Shown: in pieces, positions 7,801-17,600 of the stretch
Numbering within the stretch: position 1 is the first letter of the stretch
How the letters are laid out: each line of letters starts with the position of its first letter
NCBI GenBank assembly: GCA_016291375.1
Contig: JAEEXE010000016.1
Coordinates: 1 to 59,059, forward strand
DNA length: 59,059 bases
Source: Butyrivibrio sp.
GTDB taxonomy: Bacteria > Bacillota > Clostridia > Lachnospirales > Lachnospiraceae
Direction: 5' to 3'
Notes under the pieces: generated by a model
What the model was told of the DNA's origin: nothing
The model's input: only the letters and a program-made list of their open reading frames with translations
Databases searched by the model: none
Made by a program: the position numbers and the translations under genes

Positions 7801-10800
7801 AGTGTTTGAAAAGAAAAAGAACAAGCTCAAGATCGGTAGCGTAAAAACAAATCTGGGACATTTAGAATCTGCATCCGGAATGGCTTCAATAGCTAAGGTG
7901 CTTTTATCTATGCAGCACAATGAAATTCCTGCCAGTTTGTTCTTTAAATCCGGGAACCCGCTTTTTGATTGGAAGGCATCCAATCTGTCTGTTGTATCGG
8001 AAAATGAGCAGTGGAGCAAAACTTCAGGTCCCCACTACGCAGGAATAACATCATTGGGAATAAGCGGAAGTAACGGGCACATAATTCTTGAATCATACGA
8101 GAACAAGCAGACTCCCGCTGTAGATAATGAGGATAATTTCCTCTTAAAGCTTTCTGTTCAATCTCGTAGTTTGATACCTGAGTATTTGGGCAAACTTAAA
8201 GACTGGGCTGATAAAAACGAATACGGACTGGGAGATATTTGTCGAAATCTGGCTCAGAGAGAAGAACTAAGATACAGATGCTCGGTTGTAGTTAAGAAGA
8301 ATATGAACTTCAAAACTATATTGGGCAAGATTGAGAAGAGAGCAGATGATCTTTTCAGGGATTCCAAAAAGAGTTTACCTATTACATTTATATTCTCCGG
8401 ACAAGGTTCTCAGTACGAAAAAATGGGTCTTGAGCTCTACCGAAAGTCTGTGCCCTTCAGAAAAAAGATGGATGAGATCTTTGAAATTCTGGAGAGGGAT
8501 TATCACACAGATTTAAAAAAGATCATGTTCGGCGACGAGGGACTTCTTGAAAAGAGACCGCTATATACTCAGATGGCCATTTTTGCCGTTCAAGTCTCAC
8601 TTTGTGAGTATTGGAAAAGTTTGAATGTCAGACCCAATATTATCATGGGCCACAGCATCGGAGAATTTGCTGCTCTTCACATAGCCGGAGGAATCAATCT
8701 AGAGAATGCGGTTAAACTCCTGTATCACAGAGCAGTTGAAGTGGAAAATATCGGTGCTAACGGCAAGATGATAGCTCTTTTGACCAATCTCGAAAAGGCC
8801 GAGAGCATAGTGGCAGGAATAGAAAATGCATATATTTCCGTTATCAATACGGACGAGAATATCACTGTTTCCGGAACCGGCGAGGCGGTTGATAAGGTCG
8901 GAAAAGCGGCAAGGGCAGAATCCATTATTGTTGAGGAATTGTCTGTTTACTATCCTTTCCACTCTGAGCTTATGAGGGATGTGGCGGATAAGCTCAAAGC
9001 GGTATTTGATGATCTTCAGTCAGAGCCTCTGTCATTGCCGTTCTACTCGACCATAGAGAAAAAATGGTATAACCCGGGAGAGAAGCTCGAATCATCGTAT
9101 TGGTATGAACATCTTTTGAAGCCTGTTTGCTTTGCAGATTCGGTAAAAGAAGTTCTGGAAGATGAAACGGCGGCGCTTGAGATCGGAGCTAACGCTGTGG
9201 TATCGGGAATCATTTCACAGATTCTTGGTAGAAACGTTGTTATTCCGTCCCAGAGAAAAGGAATGGAACTGATCCAGATAATGGATGCTGCAGGCAAACT
9301 CTGGGAAAACGGGATAGAAGTATCTTCAGATACAGAATATAACAGTGAAGATTATCAGAAGATATACAGTTTGCCAAACACATTATTCAACAAGAAATAC
9401 TATTGGATAACAAAGAAAGATTCGGCCAGAAGAGTTAATACCGAATTCGAAGATACCGTATCCGATAGTTCAATAATTCAGATATCCGAGAGCCCCAAGT
9501 ATTCATATGAGAGTGGCAGTGTTAAGGATAGGATCTACGGAATCCTCTGTGACCTTTTGTATGTGGATAATGAGGAGCTGAACGATACGGACGCTTTCTT
9601 CAGCTTTGGAATGGATTCACTTCGTCTGTTTCAGCTAAAGAACCGGGTCATGAATGACTTCCAAGTCGAGGTTGGAATAAAGGAATTGTTTTCCGAGTGT
9701 AATTCCATCGGCAAGCTAAGCGCTTTTGTGGAAGAAAAGCAAGGAAGCATTAAGGATACTGATGAGATAAATTATGGAACAAACGGAACCGGTCTTTCTC
9801 GTGAGGAAAAAGGAATATTCTTTATTTCTCAGGGAGTAAGCGGCAATAGAGCATATCAGAATGTCAGAACCATTGATTTTGCCGATAAGATCGACCCGAA
9901 TCTTGTAAAAGAAAAGGTCAGAGCTGTAATACGAAGGCATGATCTGTTGCAATGTGTATATAGGACAGAAGAAACAGATGTCGTTCACTATTTTGAGGAC
10001 AGAGAACCGGAATATATAGAGACAACTGTTACGGATGAAGCCGGACACAAGGCGTTGTATGACCTACTCCTCAGAGAGTTTGATTTCTCAAATGCACCTT
10101 TGTGGAGGTGGGCATTTTATGAAGATGCAGATGGCAAAGATCACGCAGTATTCGTATTCCATCACATTATTGCAGATCACCACGCCACAGATATTTTTAT
10201 AAAAGAGCTAGAGGCAGCGTTTAGTGACAGCGAATTAGATAGAACTCTTTCGTATGGTGATTACATCAGACTTCAGGGAAACAGGGGAACAGATAGCAGC
10301 AGACAGTGGTGGAAACAGCAGATGGATCCCGTACCTGAAAGATTGGCTTTCGACGTTAATCATAACAGCAGCACTTTGGATAGGCATGAAGGAAAAACTT
10401 TGTTTTTCCATATTACGGACAAGAATTTTCAAAAGACGAAAGAAATCATTGAAGATAAGCAGACCACAGCATTTAGCTTTTTCCTGACAGTGTGGGCGGT
10501 AGTTTTATCAAAGATGGGTCGAAGAAAGAGATTTGTAGTCGGTACTCCATTCGATCACAGAGTGGACGGAAACTTCTCAAATACCTTGGGTAACTTTGTC
10601 GATTCACTGCCCATATTGGTTGATGTAGACCGATCGGTGTCGTTTGCACAGCTCATAGGAAAAATGCAGACTTCCTGCTTTGAATCAGTTGAACACAGTG
10701 ATTGCTTGTTTGATACGATCGTTTCCGATCTGGGAATCAAACCCGAGAAGGACAGCAGCCCTCTCTTCAATGTTTTGTACACCTATGTTAATGATCAAAG

Positions 10801-13381
10801 ACAGGAGTACTCCTTCGGAGAAACGAAGGGAATTCTCAGCTATATGGGAAATGGATACACGACCCATGAGCTGACTATCGGAATGATCGAACACCTTTCG
10901 GAAGTGATGGTGAAGTTTGATTTTTCATCAATGTACTTTGAGGAAGAAAAAGCTCAAGAGTATGTTGAAGAATTCAACGAAGTTTTGGGCAAGGTTGTTG
11001 ACAACGTCGACATTCAGGTGAATGAGCTTCTATCAATGTCCGGCGAACAGTATGACGAGATCCTTAAATTGTCATGCGGAGAAATGCGCGATGTACAGGG
11101 TATTTCTTTTAGAGACATTATGAAGCAAAGCTTTGACAAGTATGCATCCAGTCCTGCAATAGAGTTCGGAGATACATCATATACGTATGATGAGCTGGCA
11201 AAAAAGGTTGAGCAGGCAGCAGGTGAGTTGAAGCTTCAAGGTGTTGAGCACGGCGATGGAGTAGCAGTTATTTTGCCGTTAAGTCCTGAAGTCATTATTT
11301 CTATGCTGGCGATCCAGAAAATCGGAGCATATTGGATACCGCTTGATGTTGCGTTTCCGAAGGATAGAACCGAATACGTCATTCAAAAGAGCAATGCTAA
11401 GACAATAATATGCAGAGATGATTACGCATACAAAAATGACTACGGATGCTCATTTGTGACTATAGAACAAATACTGAATTCCAAGGAAAGATGTGAATTC
11501 AATTCAAGTATTGATCCTGAAGATACCGCATATGTCATCTTCACATCCGGTACAACAGGAAAACCTAAAGGAGTGGAGCTTCCTCAAAGAGCACTTTGTA
11601 ATTTCCTAATAGGAATGAAAGAAGTTTTAAATTGGGAAAGCGGCAAAAGAGTTGCATGTATGACAACTCCTTCCTTTGATATTTTCCTCTTGGAGACCAT
11701 GTTGACGCTGTCTGACGGAGGCTGCGTTGTGGTAGCCGAGAAAGACAATACGATATCTCCGGATCGAATAGCAAAGTTTGTAGAGGACAAGAGGATCAAT
11801 TATCTTCAGCTTACTCCTACCAGACTTAAGATGATCGACGTAGATCGCGAGTCCACAGGCAAGATTTTAAAGCAGATCGATTCAATCTTTATAGGTGGAG
11901 AGCAGTTCCCGGCAGATCTTTTACCTGTTCTTCAAGAGAGCGGCAAGGCTATTTATAACGTATACGGACCGACTGAGACATGCATCTGGTCAACCGTCAA
12001 AGACCTGACAAAGAGCAGCGGCATAACTATCGGAAGACCAATACTGAATACCTATACCTATGTTCTTGATGAAAGCGGAAATATTCTTCCGCCGGAAGAG
12101 GAAGGTGATCTCTGGATAGGTGGTCTGGGAGTAGCCAAAGGATATATCAACGATCCCAAGATCACAGAGGACAAGTTCAAGGAGAATAAGTTCCATGATG
12201 GAATGATCTATATGACCGGCGATCGTGCCAAGTGGGTAAACGGAGAACTTGTGTGCCTCGGTAGAAGTGATTTCCAGGTGAAGATCAGAGGATACAGGAT
12301 CGAATTGGAGGAGCTTGAAAAAGTAATACTTAAGTATCCCGGAATTCATAATGCGGCAGTATGTGTAAAAGATCAGGGTAACGGAAACAAGACACTCATA
12401 GCTTATTTTGAGGAAAATACTCCGGTGGATAAGTCAGAACTCAAGCGGTTTATGGAGCAGAAAGTACCGAAGTATATGGTTCCTTCAGGATTTATCGCCG
12501 TAGACAGATTCCCCACAACTCAGAGTGGAAAGGTGGATCGAAAGCAACTCTTGCTGATCAACCAGGAAACACATGAGACGGAGATAAAGGACGTAGGACT
12601 TACGGAAAGAATAGAAAGCATTTATAAAAGCGTCCTTGGAATGGATGAGATTGATCTTGGCAGCAGCTTTTTTGATATGGGAGGTAATTCCTTCAGCTTG
12701 ATCATCTTGCTAAAACAGCTTAATGAGCTATGCGACGGAAAGCTTGATGTAACAGACCTATTTACAGATTCTTCTGTTCTTGGAGTGAGCGGACTGATAT
12801 CCAAACTTACGCAGACCAAGGCTCCACAAGGCGTTTTGCTTCCCGAAGACTGGAATAAGCATGGCAGTAGTAGTGAGTATGCGGTGACCACTAAACTTTC
12901 GGATGATACCGTTCAGAAAGTAAAAGCTTTTGAAGAGAAATACAAATATGAGCGGGAATGCCTGTTTGGATCCACTTTGGCAACCTGTATATCCAAGATA
13001 ATGGGTTACGTCAAATTTGGAATCTGGGTGGCTAATAACGAGAGAGAGTCGCAATTTGTTGAGTTTGATTTCTCAAAAGACAATTCAATCAATGGATGTC
13101 TAAATAATCTAAAAGAGGCATTGGACGCATCAACAGATATGACCGATCACAAACAGCTTGCAGAATCTGAATCGGATGATTCGAGGCTTAGGATCTGTAT
13201 CGGCGATATGAAGTATACCTCTTACAAGTACGTTCAATCTGCATTTGATATGCTGATCGGATATTCACTTGAAGAGAGGAAAGTCAAACTTCAATCCGAC
13301 TTTGGCATCGAAGAAAAGAAACTCACGGAGCTGTTAAACAGTTTCATGTATATCTTGAATGTAATTACACAAAAGATGTAA
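4865..13381 (+). CDS. Hybrid loading/PKS/NRPS megasynthase: FAAL-ACP-KS-AT-ACP-C-A-PCP-half C
   Basis: 2838 residues. Domains in order: an AMP-ligase of FAAL type (about 1-550; SSGSTGTPKG near 168, P-L-S-H-D-Y-G-L motif), which adenylates an acid starter; ACP1 (about 570-645; attachment serine in G-S-Y-A-L, near 604); KS (about 663-1080; Cys827, His962, His999 all present); AT (about 1172-1470; Ser1264 in GHSIGE, specificity motif Y1363-P-F-H1366, neither the malonyl HAFH nor the methylmalonyl YASH); ACP2 (Ser1585); C (about 1640-2060; HHxxxD at 1766-1771); A (about 2075-2560; code read as D-I-L-Q-F-G-V-I-W, very close to glycine codes); PCP (Ser2609); and a final 170 residues resembling only the C-terminal lobe of a condensation domain. 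No KR is present, so the PKS step leaves a ketone. The AT is the best candidate to take hydroxymalonyl from the ACP encoded upstream. The first residues of the chain are therefore starter, hydroxymalonyl, glycine (inference). Confidence 0.9.
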   Translation: MGFFELLKNNFDKNGIYFVEEHSEDSFISYKELLTRAYRHGETLRKLGLKEGDKAIVCCKKDKEVILNFWACILWKIVPTILPYIEKETEMRRAYSVWKKLGKTYILTDDATDLIDIWNRSEVVTDAKECNIAEYVIDDKAVFEDFDTEKNNWDYPDVKDDCLFMLQFSSGSTGTPKGVILNYGNILGEVLGTVNYMNYTSEDVFASWKPLSHDYGLIYFHILPMLIGATQVRIALDVFLSDPMCWIDVINKYRVDVTAAPNFGYRLLAEHFDDKRAKESKWDLSCLKQANSGGERVSAQALRDFAEMLGPYGFNEIALSPEYGLAENTLHISTYRRDEKYHVQYLNKNTLGYGDKYELCSEGDDKAVELVSVGRIIDHSKARIVYDEEEVYDRIGEIQVSGPCVVEGYLDDEEESAKLKTADGWLHTGDLGFIHDGVLTVTGRLKELIIIGGKNISPFDVEEILKAEITDKTANDFGLGSVLNEQTGLEEIAVFVEYTGALSEFKELSSRIKKVMNLHLGLVPGVVVPVNQFPRTKSCKIQRNELVKRYLAKEYDVVSEKGVKGASQQYADKVLESVIREEVEDVTGLSDIGYTENLMDAVSGSYALMVLIERISSKIQIKLNPTLILEDPTIRGLVNLIKGNKKEESSKDDVKLAVGAEETDIAIIGMALSFPGGVRSSEDYWNSLIDNKCLLQKLPSNRWKEYNWNEDEVSTTTGGFVDGVEYFDASFFGISGVEAQEMDPQQRLLLELCWKAIENAGYAPAKLKGKEVGVFVGISNNDYFHMEKDFNSNGSYVYTGNMFNSAAGRISYIFDLKGPSMAIDTACSSAIYSIKQACLAMNDEECNSALVGAVNLMLSPDLQINFSGLGALSPNGKCRTFDMDADGYVRSEGGAVFVLKKLSKAKADKDRILGVIKSCVVNHNGRTGGFTVPSGEAQAKMILDAIKRAHLTVDDIDYVEAHGTGTRVGDPQELYALQRVFEKKKNKLKIGSVKTNLGHLESASGMASIAKVLLSMQHNEIPASLFFKSGNPLFDWKASNLSVVSENEQWSKTSGPHYAGITSLGISGSNGHIILESYENKQTPAVDNEDNFLLKLSVQSRSLIPEYLGKLKDWADKNEYGLGDICRNLAQREELRYRCSVVVKKNMNFKTILGKIEKRADDLFRDSKKSLPITFIFSGQGSQYEKMGLELYRKSVPFRKKMDEIFEILERDYHTDLKKIMFGDEGLLEKRPLYTQMAIFAVQVSLCEYWKSLNVRPNIIMGHSIGEFAALHIAGGINLENAVKLLYHRAVEVENIGANGKMIALLTNLEKAESIVAGIENAYISVINTDENITVSGTGEAVDKVGKAARAESIIVEELSVYYPFHSELMRDVADKLKAVFDDLQSEPLSLPFYSTIEKKWYNPGEKLESSYWYEHLLKPVCFADSVKEVLEDETAALEIGANAVVSGIISQILGRNVVIPSQRKGMELIQIMDAAGKLWENGIEVSSDTEYNSEDYQKIYSLPNTLFNKKYYWITKKDSARRVNTEFEDTVSDSSIIQISESPKYSYESGSVKDRIYGILCDLLYVDNEELNDTDAFFSFGMDSLRLFQLKNRVMNDFQVEVGIKELFSECNSIGKLSAFVEEKQGSIKDTDEINYGTNGTGLSREEKGIFFISQGVSGNRAYQNVRTIDFADKIDPNLVKEKVRAVIRRHDLLQCVYRTEETDVVHYFEDREPEYIETTVTDEAGHKALYDLLLREFDFSNAPLWRWAFYEDADGKDHAVFVFHHIIADHHATDIFIKELEAAFSDSELDRTLSYGDYIRLQGNRGTDSSRQWWKQQMDPVPERLAFDVNHNSSTLDRHEGKTLFFHITDKNFQKTKEIIEDKQTTAFSFFLTVWAVVLSKMGRRKRFVVGTPFDHRVDGNFSNTLGNFVDSLPILVDVDRSVSFAQLIGKMQTSCFESVEHSDCLFDTIVSDLGIKPEKDSSPLFNVLYTYVNDQRQEYSFGETKGILSYMGNGYTTHELTIGMIEHLSEVMVKFDFSSMYFEEEKAQEYVEEFNEVLGKVVDNVDIQVNELLSMSGEQYDEILKLSCGEMRDVQGISFRDIMKQSFDKYASSPAIEFGDTSYTYDELAKKVEQAAGELKLQGVEHGDGVAVILPLSPEVIISMLAIQKIGAYWIPLDVAFPKDRTEYVIQKSNAKTIICRDDYAYKNDYGCSFVTIEQILNSKERCEFNSSIDPEDTAYVIFTSGTTGKPKGVELPQRALCNFLIGMKEVLNWESGKRVACMTTPSFDIFLLETMLTLSDGGCVVVAEKDNTISPDRIAKFVEDKRINYLQLTPTRLKMIDVDRESTGKILKQIDSIFIGGEQFPADLLPVLQESGKAIYNVYGPTETCIWSTVKDLTKSSGITIGRPILNTYTYVLDESGNILPPEEEGDLWIGGLGVAKGYINDPKITEDKFKENKFHDGMIYMTGDRAKWVNGELVCLGRSDFQVKIRGYRIELEELEKVILKYPGIHNAAVCVKDQGNGNKTLIAYFEENTPVDKSELKRFMEQKVPKYMVPSGFIAVDRFPTTQSGKVDRKQLLLINQETHETEIKDVGLTERIESIYKSVLGMDEIDLGSSFFDMGGNSFSLIILLKQLNELCDGKLDVTDLFTDSSVLGVSGLISKLTQTKAPQGVLLPEDWNKHGSSSEYAVTTKLSDDTVQKVKAFEEKYKYERECLFGSTLATCISKIMGYVKFGIWVANNERESQFVEFDFSKDNSINGCLNNLKEALDASTDMTDHKQLAESESDDSRLRICIGDMKYTSYKYVQSAFDMLIGYSLEERKVKLQSDFGIEEKKLTELLNSFMYILNVITQKM

Positions 13382-13413
13382 GAAAAAATGTTTCGCACAG
13401 AAAGGATAAACAT

Positions 13414-14652
13414 ATGAAAAAGATAGTTGGTATGTTCCCCGGACAGGGATCTCAATACATTGGTATGGCTGAGGGATTGTATGAGAAATACGATGTGGCA
13501 AAGAAAATGTTCGATACTGCATCTGAAATTATCGGGGTAGATCTGCCGGGATTGTGTTTTCACGGCGGAGATCTTACGGAACTTACCAAAACCGAAAATG
13601 CACAGCCGGCCCTTTTGACATGCAGTCTTGCAATGTTTGAGATTCTTAAAAAGGATCATAAATTTCATTACCTCATAGGTCATTCTCTGGGTGAAATCTC
13701 CGCTTTGACAGCGGCAGGAGCAATCTCTTTTGAGGATGCGGTTTCTCTTGTAAGACTTCGTGGTGAGAAAATGCGTGACTGCGCACTTGATGTGAAGACG
13801 GGAATGTCTGCTATTGGAAACATCAGTGTGAATAGGATCCAGAAGGTTATTGATTCAATGTACTTTACCGGAAAAGGAGTTAGCATTGCCAACTATAATT
13901 CCGGAAATCAGATCATTATATCCGGAAGCTTGGAAGATCTTGAAAAAGTTGAGCAGAATCTGGAAGAAAAGGGAGCACGTGTTACAAGACTTAATGTCAG
14001 CGGAGCTTTCCATAGCAGTTACATGGAAGGAGCTGTGGAGCCTCTCAGAGAGAAACTTGAGCAGATTGAGATCAAGACTCCTGAAATCAGAGTTGTAAGC
14101 GGCTTTACATGCGAAGCATACAAGCCTGATGACAATATTCGCGAGATGATAGCACAGCAAGTTGTTCAACAGGTTAAATTTGCTCCCCTGGTAAAAGCGC
14201 TTCAGAAAAAGAATATCGGTTTATGGCTTGAAGTAGGTCCCGGAGAAGTTTTGAAAAAGCTTGTACGAAGAAATATTGAATCAGCGGAATCATATTCTTT
14301 TGACAAAGATGCAGAGATTATAGAAGAGAAATACGAGAAAATTCTTACCGGTAACAAATTCGAACCCAACATTATCGCATTGTGTATGGGACAGGCTGTT
14401 GCTACACGTAACAGAAATGAAAGTGAAGAAGGATACGAAGAAGGCGTTATCAAGAGATATCAGACTCTTCAGAAATGGAACGAAGAATGGAAAGAAAAAG
14501 AATTGTCCAAAGATACAGAATTGGATGCTCTTCGTATTCTTAAAGGAATCATGGACACTAAATTCGTACCGGAACAAGAGCAGATGACCAGATTCAATAA
14601 TCTGTGTGATGAAGCGGGTCGATTTGGCTTGTGGAAGGAGATTTTCGAGTAA
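13414..14652 (+). CDS. Free-standing malonyl-CoA:ACP transacylase (trans-AT) with C-terminal extension
   Basis: The 412-residue protein has a full FabD-like fold: FPGQGSQYIGM near the N-terminus, GHSLGE with Ser91, and GAFH with His200, the malonyl-type motif. About 110 extra residues follow residue 300 and include A-L-C-M-G-Q-A-V-A-T-R-N-R-N, which I associate with trans-AT partners in Firmicutes PKS clusters. It sits between the first megasynthase and three KS-containing synthases with no AT, so it most likely supplies malonyl groups to those modules in trans. A housekeeping FabD is less likely because of the extension and context. AAAGGAT precedes ATG 13414. Confidence 0.88.
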   Translation: MKKIVGMFPGQGSQYIGMAEGLYEKYDVAKKMFDTASEIIGVDLPGLCFHGGDLTELTKTENAQPALLTCSLAMFEILKKDHKFHYLIGHSLGEISALTAAGAISFEDAVSLVRLRGEKMRDCALDVKTGMSAIGNISVNRIQKVIDSMYFTGKGVSIANYNSGNQIIISGSLEDLEKVEQNLEEKGARVTRLNVSGAFHSSYMEGAVEPLREKLEQIEIKTPEIRVVSGFTCEAYKPDDNIREMIAQQVVQQVKFAPLVKALQKKNIGLWLEVGPGEVLKKLVRRNIESAESYSFDKDAEIIEEKYEKILTGNKFEPNIIALCMGQAVATRNRNESEEGYEEGVIKRYQTLQKWNEEWKEKELSKDTELDALRILKGIMDTKFVPEQEQMTRFNNLCDEAGRFGLWKEIFE

Positions 14653-14656
14653 GGAG
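14652..14656 (+). promoter_or_regulatory. Ribosome binding site for a TTG start
   Basis: AGGAG starts at the last base of the trans-AT stop codon and ends nine bases before TTG 14666. It decides the start of the next synthase against the upstream in-frame ATG at 14606, which would overlap the trans-AT gene by 47 bp and has no SD. Confidence 0.65.
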
Positions 14657-14665
14657 AACATTGCC

Positions 14666-17600
14666 TTGGAACTTTTGAACATTGATGATCTTAATCTTGA
14701 GCATATAGATCAGATTTCCGAGATTGAATTACATAACAGTGATCCTGAGCCTTTTGACGATCCCATTGCCATTATAGGAATCTCCGGAAAGATAGGTAAG
14801 GCTGAAAATGTCAGTGAGTTTTGGGAAGCTATCAAAAGTGGTGAAGATTTTTACAGCACACTGTCTGACGAAAGAAAAAAGGATGCAGACAGGTATGGGG
14901 AAATTCGAGGCACAAAAACGGGTGATCACTACATTGAAGGAAGCCTGTTGAAGAATATTTCCAATTTTGACCATGACTTTTTCGGATTATCAATGCAGGA
15001 AGCTAAATGCATGGATCCCAATCAAAGACTGTTGTTGGAGAATACTTGGAAAGCATTGGAAGATGCGGGATACGCCGGAGAAAGGCTCAAAGGAACTCAC
15101 ACAGGAGTTTTTGTCGGCCATTCATCGGATTTTGGAATGAATTACAGAACCATGATCCATAACATCAGCCCCGGGATCAATGAACTTGCGGTGTCCGGGA
15201 ATGTAGCATCCATGATAGCCAGTAGGATCTCTTATCAGTTTGATCTGGATGGTCCTGCGATGATGATCGATACGGCATGTTCATCCGGGCTTATGGCAGT
15301 ATATGAGGCCTGCCAGTCGATCAAAAAGAATGAATGCGACATGGCTATAGCAGGCGCTGTAAAATGTGCGGTTTATCCGGTCTGGTATGACAAGAAAGAC
15401 AGCGACGGTGTAAGGATAATTTCAGACACGCAATCTAAAGATAACATCACAAATACATATGATGAGAATGCTTCCGGCACTTTCCTTTCAGAGGGAGTTG
15501 TTACCTTTATCCTGAAACCCTTAAGCCGGGCGAAAACAGATAAAGACCACATATACGCAGTTATATTAGGCGGAAGCCGCAATCAGGACGGACGATCCAA
15601 TGGTATTACGGCTCCGAATCTTAAGGCACAAAAGGATATGCTCTTAAGAGCGTGGGAGGATGCCGGTATTAGTCCGGAGCAACTTAAGTATATAGAAAAC
15701 CATGGTACAGCTACCAAACTTGGGGATCCCATAGAGATAAGGGCTATATCGGAAGCGCTGAAGAAGTTTACCAAGAAGAAACAGATCTGCGGTGTCGGCA
15801 GTGTTAAGACAAACATCGGGCATATGGACCATGCATCGGGGATGGCAGGTCTTTTGAAATTGGTGCTGTCACTTGAAAACGGTGAGATACCAAAAAGTAT
15901 CCATTTCAGACAACCCAACAGCAATATAGATTTCATTGATATGCCGCTATACGTTGTTGATAGCAATGTTCCTATAAAGGACAGAAATGAGACACTGGTG
16001 GGAATCAACAGCTTTGGCATATCGGGAACTAACTGCCACCTGGTATTACGTGGATATGAAGACACCGATAAGCAAGCAGGCGAGGCAAAAGAAATAGGTG
16101 AGTTCATTGTTCCCATAAGTGCGAAGAACAAAGAAACACTCAAGCTTCTTGTTGAGAAATATGTTGATTATTTGGACAACGAGCAAGTAGAAATGCAGGA
16201 TTTTTTACGAACGGTGATCGTAGGAAGAAAGCATTTCAGCTGTAGGTTATGTATTGTCGCTTCATCAAAAGAGCAACTCATTGATGCAATGAAGAGCTTT
16301 ATATCCGGAAACGATGAATATGTAACAAAAGACGCTTATTTATCATACAGAGAACATAAGATTGTGGCGGGCAATCCTCATACTGACGGGGAAGTATCAG
16401 AGATTACCGCCAAAGAGAAAGAAGAATTATCAAGAAAACAGCACAAATATCTGAGTTTGGAACAATTCGGTGAAAATCTCAGCACATGGATGAAGGCCTA
16501 TGTAGGAGGAGCAGACATACCTTGGGAATCATATGTCGATCAGCTGGGTGGAAAGATCGTCTCACTAAGCACTTATCCCTTTGCTCCTACAAGGTGCTGG
16601 CTGGATGAAAAAGGAACTGCCAAAAAGAACACAGATAGACAGGTCATACATACCATGCTCATGGATATTGTGATCGAACAGTGTGACATCGAGAATTGTT
16701 GGGAACTTAGAGAACACACTTTGAATAATAATTGTATTCTTCCGGGAACAGCACTGATCGATAAGATGCTGACTTATATTCGTGAGGAGTATGGCTACGA
16801 TAGGCGGGTAGTACTTGAAAATGTTCAATTCGAAGCACCCTTTGGGGTTGCTAAAGATGAACAAAAAGAACTGCAGATGACCGTAAAGAAGGAAAACGAT
16901 CGTTTCCTGATCGGGCTATACAGTCAAGTTGAAGATGACTGGGATGTACATGCAACGGCAGAATATCGCAGCAGCGATTATGAAGCTGAAGCTTCAACAC
17001 GTTGCGATATTGCCGATTGGAAGAAGAGAGTTCCTGCAGAGATCGTGCATGAGGACAAAAAGGATTCCGAAAGGGGAATCAAGGTAAGCGACAGATGGAG
17101 CAAGAGCCTGAGAAAATGTCATTCTACAGAAAACAGAGATGAGTTTTTATTCGAATTGAAATTGGCGGACAAATATAAGGATGAAGCATTGCAGCACAGA
17201 ATGCATCCTGCTTTGTTTGATATAGCGGTCAATGCTGTGAGCGGATGTATCGGAGAGGACCAGACATTCTTGCCGTTCTCATATGGAAGGATTGTTTCTT
17301 ACAAAGATCTGACGGCGCATATATTTGTCTACGCTAAGAAGAGAAAAGGAGAGAAGGGAAGCGAATTATATTCCTTCGATCTTACCATCTCTGACAATGA
17401 AGGCAATAAGATTGCAGAGATTGAAAATTACTCGATCAAGAGACTTCCAAAGGAAGACTTTAGTCTCCATAGGAAAGTTCCGGTATTAAAAGAGGAATAT
17501 TTCTGTGTTGGAGATGTTGCAAACAGCGGAAACCTTAAGGGCCGCTTATTGTATCTGGGAAGTAAAGACAGCAATATGCTAAAGGGCTTGAACGCTAACA

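Noticed and set aside
14606..14665. Upstream ATG start for the second synthase
   Set aside because: It would overlap the trans-AT gene by 47 bp with no SD, while TTG 14666 has AGGAG at ideal distance.
15583..16143. 186-residue ORF on the - strand
   Set aside because: Antisense to the conserved KS domain of the 14666 synthase; no start signal or known motif.
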